Below are positions 18,172 through 26,832 of a stretch of DNA of 64,000 bases, piece after piece. The stretch is from the NCBI GenBank assembly GCA_964412375.1, contig CAYPOD010000014.1, positions 11,343 through 75,342 on the forward strand, given 5' to 3'. The notes beneath the pieces are model-generated. The model did not search any database. It saw only the letters and a list, made by a program, of their open reading frames with translations, and had not been told where the DNA came from. The position numbers and the translations under genes are program-made. Source of the stretch: CADEDV01 sp964412375 (lineage in GTDB: Bacteria; Bacteroidota; Bacteroidia; Chitinophagales; Chitinophagaceae). Within the stretch, counting starts at the first letter, position 1, and each line of letters opens with the position of its first letter.

Positions 18172-19200
18172 ATGTCATTGCATGTAACAGGCAAACTTCC
18201 TTCAGGAAAACATAAACTGCAATTGCAGCAGTCGCCTAATTATAATGGCACAGGATTTAAGAATTCATCTCCCACCCCCATGATGTCGGAGGATGCTTCT
18301 TACTGGAAGATGACAAGGGATTTTTTCAGGAAGAATAAAAATGCTGCGCCATCCCGGCCTTTGCCTTTTGTGCAAACCGACCTGCATTTGCTGTCATCAG
18401 CACCGCAGGTGATCTGGTTTGGTCATTCTTCCTATCTCATCCGTATCAATAATAAAAACATACTGGTTGACCCGGTATTCAGCGGGAATGCTGCTCCTTT
18501 TTCTTTTATGATAAAGGCTTTTCCCGGTAGTCATGTGTACAAACCGGAAGACATGCCGGCGATTGACTATCTCGTCATCACCCACGATCATTATGATCAT
18601 CTTGATTTTAAAACGATACAGAAACTAAAAAGCAGGGTCGGTAAAATATATTGTTCACTGGGAATAAGCTCTCATTTGAAATACTGGGGTGTTCACAGCA
18701 GTAGCATCACTGAAATGGATTGGTGGAAAGAGCAACAGCTAGATGAACAGATGCTGCTTGCTGCAACCCCGGCGAGACATTTTTCAGGAAGGGGCCTCAA
18801 AAGGGCACAAACACTCTGGTCTTCCTTTGTTTTAAAGACCACTTCGTATTCCATTTATATAGGAGGAGATTCAGGCTATGACTCGCATTTTAAAGCCATT
18901 GCTGAAAAATATGGACCGTTTGATGTAGCGATCCTGGAGGCTGGTCAGTATAATACCATGTGGCCATTGATACACATGATGCCAGAGGAAACGGTACAGG
19001 CGGCCGTTGATCTGCAGGCAAAGAACTTGCTGCCGGTTCATTGGGGCAAATTCAGCCTGGCTATGCATGAATGGAATGAGCCGGTAAAAAGAGTGCTGGC
19101 AAAAGCGGCTGAACTCAAGATGCAGGTAGCGACTCCGAAGATCGGGGAGCCGCTATTCATAGGGCAGCCTTTTTCGGGTGGAAACTGGTGGGATTTTTGA
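18172..19200 (+). CDS. MBL-fold metallo-hydrolase (NAPE-PLD/RomA-like)
   Basis: 342 residues without a signal peptide. The metallo-beta-lactamase ligands are seen in order: THDHYDHLD, ARHFSGRG, GGDSGYD and PVHWGKF. The sequence around WFGHSSYLIRINNKNILVDPVF is typical of the UlaG/NAPE-PLD-like branch, which includes phospholipase D-like enzymes and proteins of unknown substrate. The final residues (SGGNWWDF) match the Trp-rich end common in this group. It stands alone, upstream of the ribosomal operon. A weak -7-like box (TTAGTTTG) lies at 18147-18154. Confidence 0.85.
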   Translation: MSLHVTGKLPSGKHKLQLQQSPNYNGTGFKNSSPTPMMSEDASYWKMTRDFFRKNKNAAPSRPLPFVQTDLHLLSSAPQVIWFGHSSYLIRINNKNILVDPVFSGNAAPFSFMIKAFPGSHVYKPEDMPAIDYLVITHDHYDHLDFKTIQKLKSRVGKIYCSLGISSHLKYWGVHSSSITEMDWWKEQQLDEQMLLAATPARHFSGRGLKRAQTLWSSFVLKTTSYSIYIGGDSGYDSHFKAIAEKYGPFDVAILEAGQYNTMWPLIHMMPEETVQAAVDLQAKNLLPVHWGKFSLAMHEWNEPVKRVLAKAAELKMQVATPKIGEPLFIGQPFSGGNWWDF

Positions 19201-19314
19201 ACTCCTGGCCAATCAATATTTTTAAAGAGCAAAAATTTTATTAAAAATCAATTACTTGCAAGGGTTCAATTAAAAATACCTCCTCTCTTTTTAGGTTAAG
19301 AATTTACCCACTCC

Positions 19315-19322
19315 TATCTTCG
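19315..19322 (+). promoter_or_regulatory. -7 promoter box of the rplM operon
   Basis: TATCTTCG is one base off TAnnTTTG. The same variant occurs upstream of pyrH and recR. T-rich sequence lies about 22 bases upstream, at the -33 position. Predicted start near 19327. Confidence 0.5.
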
Positions 19323-19326
19323 CACC

Positions 19327-19446
19327 CCCAAAAATAGCCACGGTTATAAGTAGGGAACAGTCAGAGGGATAGCTCTGCTGCATTATTTAATAACTGCTGA
19401 AGGCGGGGGCTTGCAGCCGCAGCTAACAGCTAAAAGGTTTTTTCAA
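19327..19446 (+). promoter_or_regulatory. Long 5' leader of the ribosomal operon
   Basis: If transcription starts near 19327, rplM has a leader of about 120 bases, unusually long for this window. It contains short hairpins (CAGAG/CTCTG near 19362-19377 and AGCT/AGCT near 19421-19432). Many ribosomal operons are autoregulated through such leaders; an L13-type control is a guess from position. Confidence 0.35.
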
Positions 19447-19890
19447 ATGAGCAAATTACATTTCACTACCAAACATGCGAACGAGGCTACCGTGCAACGT
19501 ACCTGGTATGTTGTAGATGGTACTAATCAAACCGTTGGTCGTATGTGTGCTAAAATTGCTGCGGTGCTCCGTGGTAAGAACAAAGCATACTATACCCCCC
19601 ACGTTGACACCGGCGATTACATCATTGTGATCAATGCCGAGAAAGTTGTTTTCACCGGTAATAAGCTGGAGCAAAAAATTTATGACCACTTCACCGGTTA
19701 TCCCGGCGGTCGTAAAGAAGAAACAGCAGCCAACCTGCAAAAACGCCGCCCCGAAGTGGTGATTGAAAGAGCAGTAAAAGGCATGTTGCCTAAAAATCGC
19801 CTGGGCCGCAAGATGTACAAAAAATTATTTGTGTATGCAGGTGCTGAGCATCCGCATGGCGCACAACAACCCAAAGAATTAAAATTCTAA
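19447..19890 (+). CDS. rplM: 50S ribosomal protein L13
   Basis: 147 residues. The protein begins MSKLHFTTKHANEATVQRTW, with L13 core segments VVDGTNQTVGRMCAKIAAVLRGK, FTGYPGGRKEETA and VKGMLPKNRLGRKMYKKLFVYAG visible. The ATG at 19447 is preferred over an upstream in-frame TTG at 19411, since it gives the normal N-terminus of the family. First gene of rplM-rpsI-rpsB-tsf; rpsI follows after 21 bases. L13 is an early assembly protein of the large subunit. Confidence 0.97.
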   Translation: MSKLHFTTKHANEATVQRTWYVVDGTNQTVGRMCAKIAAVLRGKNKAYYTPHVDTGDYIIVINAEKVVFTGNKLEQKIYDHFTGYPGGRKEETAANLQKRRPEVVIERAVKGMLPKNRLGRKMYKKLFVYAGAEHPHGAQQPKELKF

Positions 19891-19911
19891 AAAAATTCCA
19901 AACATTATATA

Positions 19912-20301
19912 ATGGAAAAGCAAAAAAACGGAGTAGGTCGTCGTAAAGAAGCTGTGACAAGGGTGTTTATCGCCAAAGGTGATGGCAAGATCACAGTAAA
20001 CGACAAAGACTACAAACAATATTTCCCGCTGGTTTACCTGCAAAACCAGGTGGAGCGTCCGCTGAAAACAGCCGATGTATTAAACAAATTTGATGTACAG
20101 ATCAATGCAACAGGCGGTGGGCTGAAAGGACAAGCTGAAGCAGCCATGCTCGGCATCAGCCGTGTGCTGGTGGAGATCAATCCTGAGTTCCGTCCTGCAC
20201 TGAAAGCTGCCGGTTTGCTGAAAAGAGATCCAAGAAGTGTTGAACGTAAGAAATTCGGTCACAAAAAAGCGAGAAGAAGCTACCAGTTCTCTAAACGTTA
20301 A
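19912..20301 (+). CDS. rpsI: 30S ribosomal protein S9
   Basis: 129 residues with the S9 hallmarks GVGRRKEAVTRVF at the N-terminus, ATGGGLKGQAEAAMLGISRVLV in the centre and the basic tail ending YQFSKR, which reaches into the P site. Full length, co-transcribed with rplM and with rpsB 48 bases downstream. Confidence 0.97.
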   Translation: MEKQKNGVGRRKEAVTRVFIAKGDGKITVNDKDYKQYFPLVYLQNQVERPLKTADVLNKFDVQINATGGGLKGQAEAAMLGISRVLVEINPEFRPALKAAGLLKRDPRSVERKKFGHKKARRSYQFSKR

Positions 20302-20349
20302 TCGCAGGAGCAACAGCAAACAATTTTTAAAAACGATCATTCAAATACA

Positions 20350-21228
20350 ATGGAAAATAATACATCCTTACAACAGCAGCTTCTGGAAGCAGGTGTTCAT
20401 TTCGGTCACCTGAAAAAGAAGTGGAACCCCAAGATGTTGCCTTACATCTTTGCGGAGAAAAAAGGTATTCACATCATTGACCTGAACAAAACCGTGGAAT
20501 GCCTGCAGGAAACGGCTGCTGCCATGAAGGCGATTGCCCGCAGCGGTAAGAAAATTTTATTTGTAGGTACAAAAAAGCAAGCCAAAGACATCGTGAATGA
20601 ATGCGCCAAAAGGGTCAACATGCCTTTTGTGACGGAGAGATGGCTGGGTGGTATGCTTACCAACTTCAACACAGTTCGTAAGAGTGTGAAGAAAATGCAG
20701 AGCATTGAAAAAATGCTGGGTGATGGATCTTTCGACAACATCACTAAGAAAGAAAGACTGACCCTGTCAAGAGACAAGGAAAAAATGGAAAAAGTGCTGG
20801 GTGGTATTGCCCAACTGGGCCGTGTACCTGCCGCTTTGTTCATCGTGGATATCGGTCATGAGCATATCGCTTTGGCCGAAGCAAAACGTTTGGGCATCAC
20901 TACCTTCGGTGTGGTGGATACCAACTGCGACCCTAACAAAGTAGATTTTGCAATTCCTGCCAATGATGATGCTACCAAATCAATCGCTATCATCACCAAC
21001 TACATCACAGCGGCTATTGCTGAAGGCCTGGCTGAAAGACAAGCTGCCAAAGACGAAGAAGTGGATGAAGTGAGCGATGATGAAAAAGAAAAGAAAGCGG
21101 CTCGTCTCGAAGCTGAAGCACAGGCCGAAGGTGGTCGTGGTGGCAGAGGCCGTGGCGCAGGTGCAGGAGGCGGTCAGCGTCGTCGTACCACAACAGGCAG
21201 CAGGGGTCCTGGTGGTGCCAGAAGATAA
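20350..21228 (+). CDS. rpsB: 30S ribosomal protein S2 with an Arg/Gly-rich C-terminal extension
   Basis: The first ~235 residues are ordinary S2 (LLEAGVHFGHLKKKWNPKMLPYIF, RWLGGMLTNFNTVRKS, FGVVDTNCDPN). The protein then continues for about 50 residues: first an acidic patch (DEEVDEVSDDEKEKK), then a low-complexity tail with GGRGGRGRG and ending GSRGPGGARR. Total length is 292, against about 240 in most bacteria. Tails of this type occur in some Bacteroidota S2 proteins, but this one is strongly RG-rich. S2 joins late to the small subunit near S1. Confidence 0.96.
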   Translation: MENNTSLQQQLLEAGVHFGHLKKKWNPKMLPYIFAEKKGIHIIDLNKTVECLQETAAAMKAIARSGKKILFVGTKKQAKDIVNECAKRVNMPFVTERWLGGMLTNFNTVRKSVKKMQSIEKMLGDGSFDNITKKERLTLSRDKEKMEKVLGGIAQLGRVPAALFIVDIGHEHIALAEAKRLGITTFGVVDTNCDPNKVDFAIPANDDATKSIAIITNYITAAIAEGLAERQAAKDEEVDEVSDDEKEKKAARLEAEAQAEGGRGGRGRGAGAGGGQRRRTTTGSRGPGGARR

Positions 21229-21298
21229 GACAGCGGTAACGCCGTTATCAAACCAACTGCAGATGAGGTATTATTAATCTTTTAATCAATTAATGAAT

Positions 21299-22135
21299 AT
21301 GAGCACCGTAACAATAAGTGCAGCAGATATAAACAAATTGCGCCAGGCTACCGGCGCCGGAATGATGGATTGCCGTAAGGCGTTGACAGAAACCAATGGT
21401 GACTTTGAAGCAGCCATTGACTGGTTGCGCAAGCAGGGTCAGAAAGTGGCAGCCAAAAGAAGTGACCGTGAAGCAAAAGAAGGAGTGGTCATTGCACAAA
21501 CAACGGCTGATAATAAAACAGGTATCGTGGTTTGTGTGAGCTGCGAAACTGATTTCGTTTCCAAGAATGCAGACTTTATAGCTTTTGGTAAAACCATCGC
21601 CGATGCAGCGATCTCTGCCAATGTAAAAAGCCTGGATGAGCTGATGAATACCAAGGCCGGCAACGCCACGGTGGCTGAGCTGGTGAATGATAAGCTGGCA
21701 ACGATAGGTGAAAAAATTGGTGTGACCAAGTTTGAAAGAATTGATGCTCCTTATGTGGCTTCTTATATTCACGGCGCATACCGGATTGGTGTGCTGGTGG
21801 GACTGGATAAGGAAGCTGCTGAAGCCGGAAAAGATGTGGCTATGCAGATCGCTGCGCTGAATCCAGTGGCGGTTGATGCGGCCAGTGTTCCTGCCAATGT
21901 GATTGCCCGTGAAAAAGACATCATCATGGAAGTGATGAAGCAGGATCCTAAAATGGCAGGCAAGCCTGATGAAATGCTGGCTAAAATTGCCGAGGGCAAA
22001 ATGGGAGCTTTCTTTAAAGAACAGACATTGACTGCACAGGCATTTGTAAAGGATGCCGGTAAATCAGTAGCTGATTACCTGAAAGAAAGCGGTGATGTGA
22101 AGGTGACTGATTTCAAGAGAGTGGCTTTAGGATAA
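21299..22135 (+). CDS. tsf: Translation elongation factor Ts
   Basis: 278 residues. The N-terminal UBA-like module is present (ISAADINKLRQATGAGMMDCRKALTETNGD). The TDFV motif appears as CETDFVSKNADF, with core segment GVLVGLDKEAAE and the C-terminal coiled region. EF-Ts recycles EF-Tu by GDP release. The ATG at 21299 gives the usual MSTVTIS start; one at 21293 adds two residues. Last gene of the ribosomal operon, followed by a strong terminator; pyrH, which often follows tsf, is 8.7 kb further on. Confidence 0.96.
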   Translation: MSTVTISAADINKLRQATGAGMMDCRKALTETNGDFEAAIDWLRKQGQKVAAKRSDREAKEGVVIAQTTADNKTGIVVCVSCETDFVSKNADFIAFGKTIADAAISANVKSLDELMNTKAGNATVAELVNDKLATIGEKIGVTKFERIDAPYVASYIHGAYRIGVLVGLDKEAAEAGKDVAMQIAALNPVAVDAASVPANVIAREKDIIMEVMKQDPKMAGKPDEMLAKIAEGKMGAFFKEQTLTAQAFVKDAGKSVADYLKESGDVKVTDFKRVALG

Positions 22136-22161
22136 TTAAGGAACATTCTAATTTGAAATAT

Positions 22162-22200
22162 AAAAAGAGGTTATCTTACAGTGAGATAACCTCTTTCATT
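22162..22200. terminator. Bidirectional terminator between tsf and the 183-residue trio
   Basis: A perfect 13-base-pair stem (22164-22176 with 22184-22196, loop of seven) has A-rich sequence on its left and T-rich on its right. It can serve tsf on the plus strand and the convergent gene on the minus strand. Confidence 0.88.
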
Positions 22201-22220
22201 TTCACCGTTTACTTCTTTGG

Positions 22221-22772
22221 TCATTCTGCCCTGATAGTATATTCAAACCTGTTTGCTACGGAATTATTTTTCATAGCAACACTGATGATCTTTCCTTTTA
22301 CATTATTCAGCGTAAAAGTTTTAGATTGTCCATTGTTGTTGTTAGGGAAGACATATGTTTGAACAGTGGTGGTAACACCCTCCCTTGTATGCGTGCAGAT
22401 GGAAACACCGGTTTCAGCTCTGCCGTCTGTTTTATTGATCCGGATCGTTACCTGCTGGTTGAAGGAGGGGTTCGTTACAAATGTACTTTTTGTCTGGCCC
22501 ATGATGGTACCGCTTTCAGTATCTTCACCAATGTCAAGACGGCGGGGACCAATAGTTCCAACACCATTTGATGCAATCCAGTTCCAGTATTGTTTGAGCC
22601 GGGTCACTTCGGCTTTAAAAGGTATCAGGCTGATATCGGGTTTCCAGGGACCCCATTTTTCCCAGGTGTTTTCTGCAAGTTTTTTACCCTGGTTACAGTT
22701 TGGTGTGTTTTGTGCATTGGCGACAATGGTTATGCCTGTAGCAAAGAGCAGGCTAAAGATGATTTTTTTCAT
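22221..22772 (-). CDS. Hypothetical exported protein, 183 residues (trio member 3)
   Basis: Signal peptide IIFSLLFATGITIVANAQ. The mature part has Trp-rich NTWEKWGPWKPD near its start, then a mostly beta-type region with two Cys (NCNQG, SICTHTREG) and an Asn-rich stretch near residue 145. I do not recognise a family. Last gene of a tight operon of three (27 bases after the preceding gene). Confidence 0.65.
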   Translation of the reverse strand: MKKIIFSLLFATGITIVANAQNTPNCNQGKKLAENTWEKWGPWKPDISLIPFKAEVTRLKQYWNWIASNGVGTIGPRRLDIGEDTESGTIMGQTKSTFVTNPSFNQQVTIRINKTDGRAETGVSICTHTREGVTTTVQTYVFPNNNNGQSKTFTLNNVKGKIISVAMKNNSVANRFEYTIRAE

Positions 22773-22799
22773 GATTTTAATGTTTATATGGTTGATAGA

Positions 22800-23351
22800 T
22801 CAGGAAACAGTTTTAATAGTTAAAGTGAATTTGCCTTGTTTACTTTCTTTGGGTCCGGTTATGCCAATAATGATGTTATAGGATGAGCTTGTCGGATTTC
22901 TAAACTCAATCTCCCGCTGGTTGGTAACCGGCTTGCCTCTTACCGGCCGGTCTCTTTTGTAATCTGCTTCGCAGGTAATGCATTGTTTCAGTTCGGGTAC
23001 TAATGAATAATCTCTGCTGTTTAGCATATACCCATAAAGGCTGACTTCTTCAGTTCCCTGGCCAGGTGCGGCTTTTATCGTCATTACCGAGCCGGGCGGG
23101 AGGGTTGTTCCAAAAAAGACGTGTTTACCCTGGAATTTTTGAAACTGAACGGCGGTGAAACAGGCATTGGAGCTACTGGAAGCCCAGCTCAGGTCATTTA
23201 AAACAATGCCTTTTCCAAAATCACCTTCAGCGATCACTGAATCATTGGAAACCGGAGAAATGAAGGTCACTTTTTCAGACCAGTTGCTTTGTGAGAAAAC
23301 CGCTCCTGCAAAAGCAATTGTAAAGAGCGGTAATACTATTGTTTTTTTCAT
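22800..23351 (-). CDS. Hypothetical exported protein, 183 residues (trio member 2)
   Basis: Signal peptide ending FAGAVFSQS. The mature part starts NWSEKVTFISPVSNDSVIAEGDFGKGI, carries a CITCEAD Cys pair near residue 125, and ends in strands resembling a jelly-roll edge (YNIIIGITGPKESKQGKFTLTIKTV). The C-terminal part has the look of a pre-peptidase/adhesin-type beta domain, but I cannot assign it. Second gene of the operon. Confidence 0.65.
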   Translation of the reverse strand: MKKTIVLPLFTIAFAGAVFSQSNWSEKVTFISPVSNDSVIAEGDFGKGIVLNDLSWASSSSNACFTAVQFQKFQGKHVFFGTTLPPGSVMTIKAAPGQGTEEVSLYGYMLNSRDYSLVPELKQCITCEADYKRDRPVRGKPVTNQREIEFRNPTSSSYNIIIGITGPKESKQGKFTLTIKTVS

Positions 23352-23377
23352 GCTGGTAAATTGTATTGGTAGATTTA

Positions 23378-23929
23378 TTAATCAATTTTGATTGATTCTA
23401 TGATACGCTTTGTGTTTTCAGCCAGCTTTTTATTACTCTTTTGATAGAGGCTGATCACCTGGTACATTTTCTGATCCTTATTGGTGATAGCCATCTGCAA
23501 ATCCATTTTATTCTTATTCCTGTCGTTTATAGTTGCATGCCTGATATGAAACCTGGCCCCGTTTATCTGTTGCGTTTCATCTCTCTGATCAGTAATTTCA
23601 CCTCCGGTTCGCATCCGCATTTCAGATACAGAGCCATTCAATGCTCCTTCAGCAGAAAAAGTAACATCGTCGGTATATTCAACCATACTGATAGCGAAAT
23701 ACCGGCCCTGTTCTTCATTCGAGAAAGTCTCCATTTTCTTTATAACTTTTTTTACTGCCGGAGTGAGACTGCTGCTGATATTGACTTCTTTGAAGTCAAA
23801 CGGAGTTTCTAATGAAATACCCATGGTTCCGGGCTGAATTGTTTTCCATTGTTCGCTTTTTTCCGGACCGCTGCAGGAAAGAAACAGAAGAATGCCAGAT
23901 AGCGGCATCAGTAAATAAATGCTTTTCAT
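23378..23929 (-). CDS. Hypothetical lipoprotein, 183 residues (trio member 1)
   Basis: A lipobox FLSCS at residues 16-20 marks an envelope lipoprotein. The sequence IQPGTMGISLETPFDFKEVNI resembles proteins that read or buffer small solutes, but no family can be named. It is the first gene of the trio; the gap to the next is 26 bases. A shared 15-base element lies 81 bases upstream of its start codon, as at the sensor-kinase operon. Confidence 0.68.
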   Translation of the reverse strand: MKSIYLLMPLSGILLFLSCSGPEKSEQWKTIQPGTMGISLETPFDFKEVNISSSLTPAVKKVIKKMETFSNEEQGRYFAISMVEYTDDVTFSAEGALNGSVSEMRMRTGGEITDQRDETQQINGARFHIRHATINDRNKNKMDLQMAITNKDQKMYQVISLYQKSNKKLAENTKRIIESIKID

Positions 23930-24009
23930 AATGAAATTTTTATGATCAGGAGTGAGTTAGCTTATGCTGTTCTTTGTATCAGCAATTTCGCAGGAAAATT
24001 GAGGAGAGT

Positions 24010-24024
24010 TGTAACACCCAAGTG
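24010..24024 (-). promoter_or_regulatory. Putative operator shared with the sensor-kinase operon
   Basis: TGTAACACCCAAGTG differs at only two positions from 26833-26847. Both copies lie in the upstream region of their gene, 81 and 75 bases from the start codon, in the same orientation. A site for the response regulator encoded between them is the natural guess. Confidence 0.45.
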
Positions 24025-24033
24025 GGATTTTTC

Positions 24034-24675
24034 TCAGTTCCGCCTGTTTTTCAACATGAGGTTTCGGATGTAAGCAACGGCTTCTATACGATTCTTTACA
24101 TCGAGTTTGAAATAAGTATTTGTCACATGTCTTTTAACGGTATTCATAGCAATATAGAGCTGATCGCAGATCTGCTGGTTTGTTTTTCCTTCATAAAGTA
24201 ATTGCAGTATTTCAAACTCCCTCTCTGTCAACGCCAGTGCAAGATGTGTATTGATCTTTTCCATGGATAATGCCGGCACATGGTTGTTGGTTTGCTCAAG
24301 AAAATTGTTCATAGCTATCTCCAGTGTGGCCAGTAACGTGTTTTTATTGAATGGTTTTACAATAAAACCATAAGGTGTTGTTTTTTTTGCCCTGTCTAAA
24401 ATGGGTTTGTCAGAATAAGAAGTAAGAAAGATAAACGGAAGGGGTGTGTGGTTATTGATGTATTCTGCAATTTCTATCCCATCTTTTGCACTTTCAAGAT
24501 TGATGTCGAGAATAGCAATATCGGGGGTATTGGTTTCTACCTGGTTGATGGCTTCTTCTGCATCATAAGCAAAACCGGAAACAGTAAATGAACTGTTTTT
24601 CAGGTGAAGCGCAATCCCTTCGGCAATCAGCGGCTCATCCTCAACAATCAATAGTCTTATTTTCCCGCCGGGCAT
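24034..24675 (-). CDS. Response regulator, REC plus LuxR-type HTH
   Basis: 213 residues. The receiver domain has the acidic pocket VEDEP, the phospho-accepting Asp in ILDINLESA and Lys in FIVKPFN. The C-terminal HTH reads LTEREFEILQLLYEGKTNQQICDQLYIAMNTVKRHVTNTYFKL, NarL/FixJ type. The ATG at 24675 begins one base after the kinase stop, a good coupled start; an in-frame ATG at 24729 would overlap the kinase by 53 bases. Partner of the kinase encoded just upstream. The likely target set is the trio at 22221-23929 and its own operon. Confidence 0.9.
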   Translation of the reverse strand: MPGGKIRLLIVEDEPLIAEGIALHLKNSSFTVSGFAYDAEEAINQVETNTPDIAILDINLESAKDGIEIAEYINNHTPLPFIFLTSYSDKPILDRAKKTTPYGFIVKPFNKNTLLATLEIAMNNFLEQTNNHVPALSMEKINTHLALALTEREFEILQLLYEGKTNQQICDQLYIAMNTVKRHVTNTYFKLDVKNRIEAVAYIRNLMLKNRRN

Positions 24676-24676
24676 A

Positions 24677-26758
24677 TCAGGCTGCTTTGAATTTTGAAAT
24701 AAGGATTTGTACATCTGTACCCTTTTCATTGTTGATTGTTATAAGGGCATGTAGCTTTTTGGCAAAAGCGCTGATGATGCGGTAGCCAAATGAATTACCC
24801 TTTGACACATCAACATCTTTTGGAATCCCGATTCCATTGTCTCTTACCTGGAGCAATAGCTTTTCATTGATCTTTTTTAGAACCACTTTGATTTCACCAT
24901 TGTCATTATTCTTAAAGGCATACTTCAGGGCATTGCTGACAAGTTCATTAATAATCATACCCAGTGGTATCACCGTGTCAGAATGAAGTTTCAGTGCTTC
25001 TATATCGCTGGTAAGTGTAATGTTCCCGGCCTGATAAGACTGAAGCAGGTTTCCGGTCAGCATACTGATATATTGCTGTACATCCACAGATTCTGTGTTT
25101 TCACCCTGGTAGAGATTTTGATGGATATAAGCCATACTTTGCACCCGCTGGCTGCCTTCCAGAAATTTTTCAGCCGTCCTGGCGTCATGACTGGCTTCTG
25201 ACTGCAGATCGAGAAGACTAGAGATGATCTGCAGATTATTCTTTACTCGATGATGTATTTCCCTGTTTAAAATCTCAAGCTCTTCCCGTTGCCTCACAAT
25301 AATTCTGTTTTTTGATACCTGCCGGTGATACTGGAATGATATGATGAGGGCCGCAAGAGCTAGTAGCCCCACACCGCCCCAAAGGATGGCCGACCTTTTT
25401 TTATCCCGAAGCAAAAGCTCTTGTTTAAGCATATTTTCTGCAGACAGCAGGCTCGTCACTTTTTTTTCATTTTCAAGTTCTTTTGCATGCATCTGTTTTT
25501 GATTTTCAGCAAATGTGGCCAGCTTTTCCTGGTGAAAAATGATACTGTCTTTTAAAATATTCTGAGAAATCAGGGCTTCATTTTTTTCAGCTTCCCGTAA
25601 TAGTTCAAGAGCCTTTAGCTTATTGGATGCACTAAGCAAGGAAATTTCTTTATCCTTTTTATCTGATTCGTATTTTGTTTCGAGTTCTGTAACGAGTTCC
25701 CTGTTTGCCAGGTCGGCAAGCTTCACATTTAGGTCGAGAAGTTGATTCGCAGTTTTGAGTGCATTTTCAAGTTTTCCGGATTTTAGTTCAAGTTTATATA
25801 TATACTGAAGGTTGGAATATGCGTCGGCAGGTACAGATTTACTGATGAGGCTATCCCTGTTTTCATAAAGATATTTTAATGCGGTTTCATACTGGCCGGC
25901 GGTTTCATATAAAGAAGCAATATGATAATTGGCCAGGGCGGCTCCCTGTAAAAAACTATTGGCAAGGTGTATTTTTTTTACATTAGTAAGGAATGATACT
26001 TTATCAGCCAGGGAAACATTGCCCCAGTTGATAAACAAAATACTGTGTACGGGATCCTTCCTGTAGTCCCTTTTCCCGGATTTAATAAAACGCTCATGTT
26101 CTTCCAGAACAACTGCAAATTTTGCAGGATCTTTCATTTTAGAATAAAGCGTTCCCAGGCGGTTAATGATTAATCCATGATCCATCCTGATGCCTTTTTT
26201 ACTGGTCAGGCTGTAGGCTTTCAGGTAATATTCTTCTGCTTTTTCCAGGTTGTTGTTTGCCAGAAATATTTCTGCCATACCATCATAAACGTACCAGTTT
26301 CCATATGGATACAACCTGTTGTTGTGCTCTTCGGTTTTCCTGTAATAATAAAGCGCAGAGTCAAACTTTGACAGTATCCTGAAATAATTTGCAATCGAGT
26401 AATAGTAGTTCTCAATAACAGAGGATGAAACACTCTTGTCAATATAGGGGAGGGCATTTCGGATGATGTTCAAAGCCATCTCAGGTTCTTTTTGCATCTG
26501 TCTTACTTTGCTGATCAGGGTATATAACTGTACAATACGGTTATTGTCATTTATTTCCCGGGCATAAGAAAGGGCGGCGCTATAATAATACCCGGCGCTG
26601 TCGGGCATGGCCCGCATATGAAACTTTCGGCCAAAGTGCTGTAGCGTATCTGCTTTTTGCTTTTTATCAGGTAATACATTTACTATATCGGCAATGGATT
26701 GTGCCGAACCGTATAGTGCTAGGAGGGTGATTAAAATTGTGGAAAGCAGATTTCTCAT
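24677..26758 (-). CDS. TPR-containing sensor histidine kinase (HisKA_2 type)
   Basis: 693 residues. A signal peptide (TILITLLALYGSAQ) is followed by TPR-like repeats to about residue 350, a coiled coil, one transmembrane helix (AILWGGVGLLALAALIISF) and a cytoplasmic kinase. The H-box EIHHRVKNNLQIISSLLDLQ is typical of HWE/HisKA_2 kinases, with N-box NELVSNALKYAF and G-box DNGIGIPKDV. The TPR part should lie in the periplasm and sense a protein or peptide. First gene of an operon with the response regulator. Confidence 0.9.
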   Translation of the reverse strand: MRNLLSTILITLLALYGSAQSIADIVNVLPDKKQKADTLQHFGRKFHMRAMPDSAGYYYSAALSYAREINDNNRIVQLYTLISKVRQMQKEPEMALNIIRNALPYIDKSVSSSVIENYYYSIANYFRILSKFDSALYYYRKTEEHNNRLYPYGNWYVYDGMAEIFLANNNLEKAEEYYLKAYSLTSKKGIRMDHGLIINRLGTLYSKMKDPAKFAVVLEEHERFIKSGKRDYRKDPVHSILFINWGNVSLADKVSFLTNVKKIHLANSFLQGAALANYHIASLYETAGQYETALKYLYENRDSLISKSVPADAYSNLQYIYKLELKSGKLENALKTANQLLDLNVKLADLANRELVTELETKYESDKKDKEISLLSASNKLKALELLREAEKNEALISQNILKDSIIFHQEKLATFAENQKQMHAKELENEKKVTSLLSAENMLKQELLLRDKKRSAILWGGVGLLALAALIISFQYHRQVSKNRIIVRQREELEILNREIHHRVKNNLQIISSLLDLQSEASHDARTAEKFLEGSQRVQSMAYIHQNLYQGENTESVDVQQYISMLTGNLLQSYQAGNITLTSDIEALKLHSDTVIPLGMIINELVSNALKYAFKNNDNGEIKVVLKKINEKLLLQVRDNGIGIPKDVDVSKGNSFGYRIISAFAKKLHALITINNEKGTDVQILISKFKAA

Positions 26759-26832
26759 AACTCATTCTCATTCATAAGTTACAATTTTTGGCCGAATTGC
26801 TTAATAAAGGTCTTATTTAAAAAGGAGCTTCC

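Noticed and set aside
24676..24729. Longer response-regulator start at 24729
   Set aside because: It would overlap the kinase by 53 bases; the ATG at 24675, one base after the kinase stop, gives a normal receiver N-terminus.
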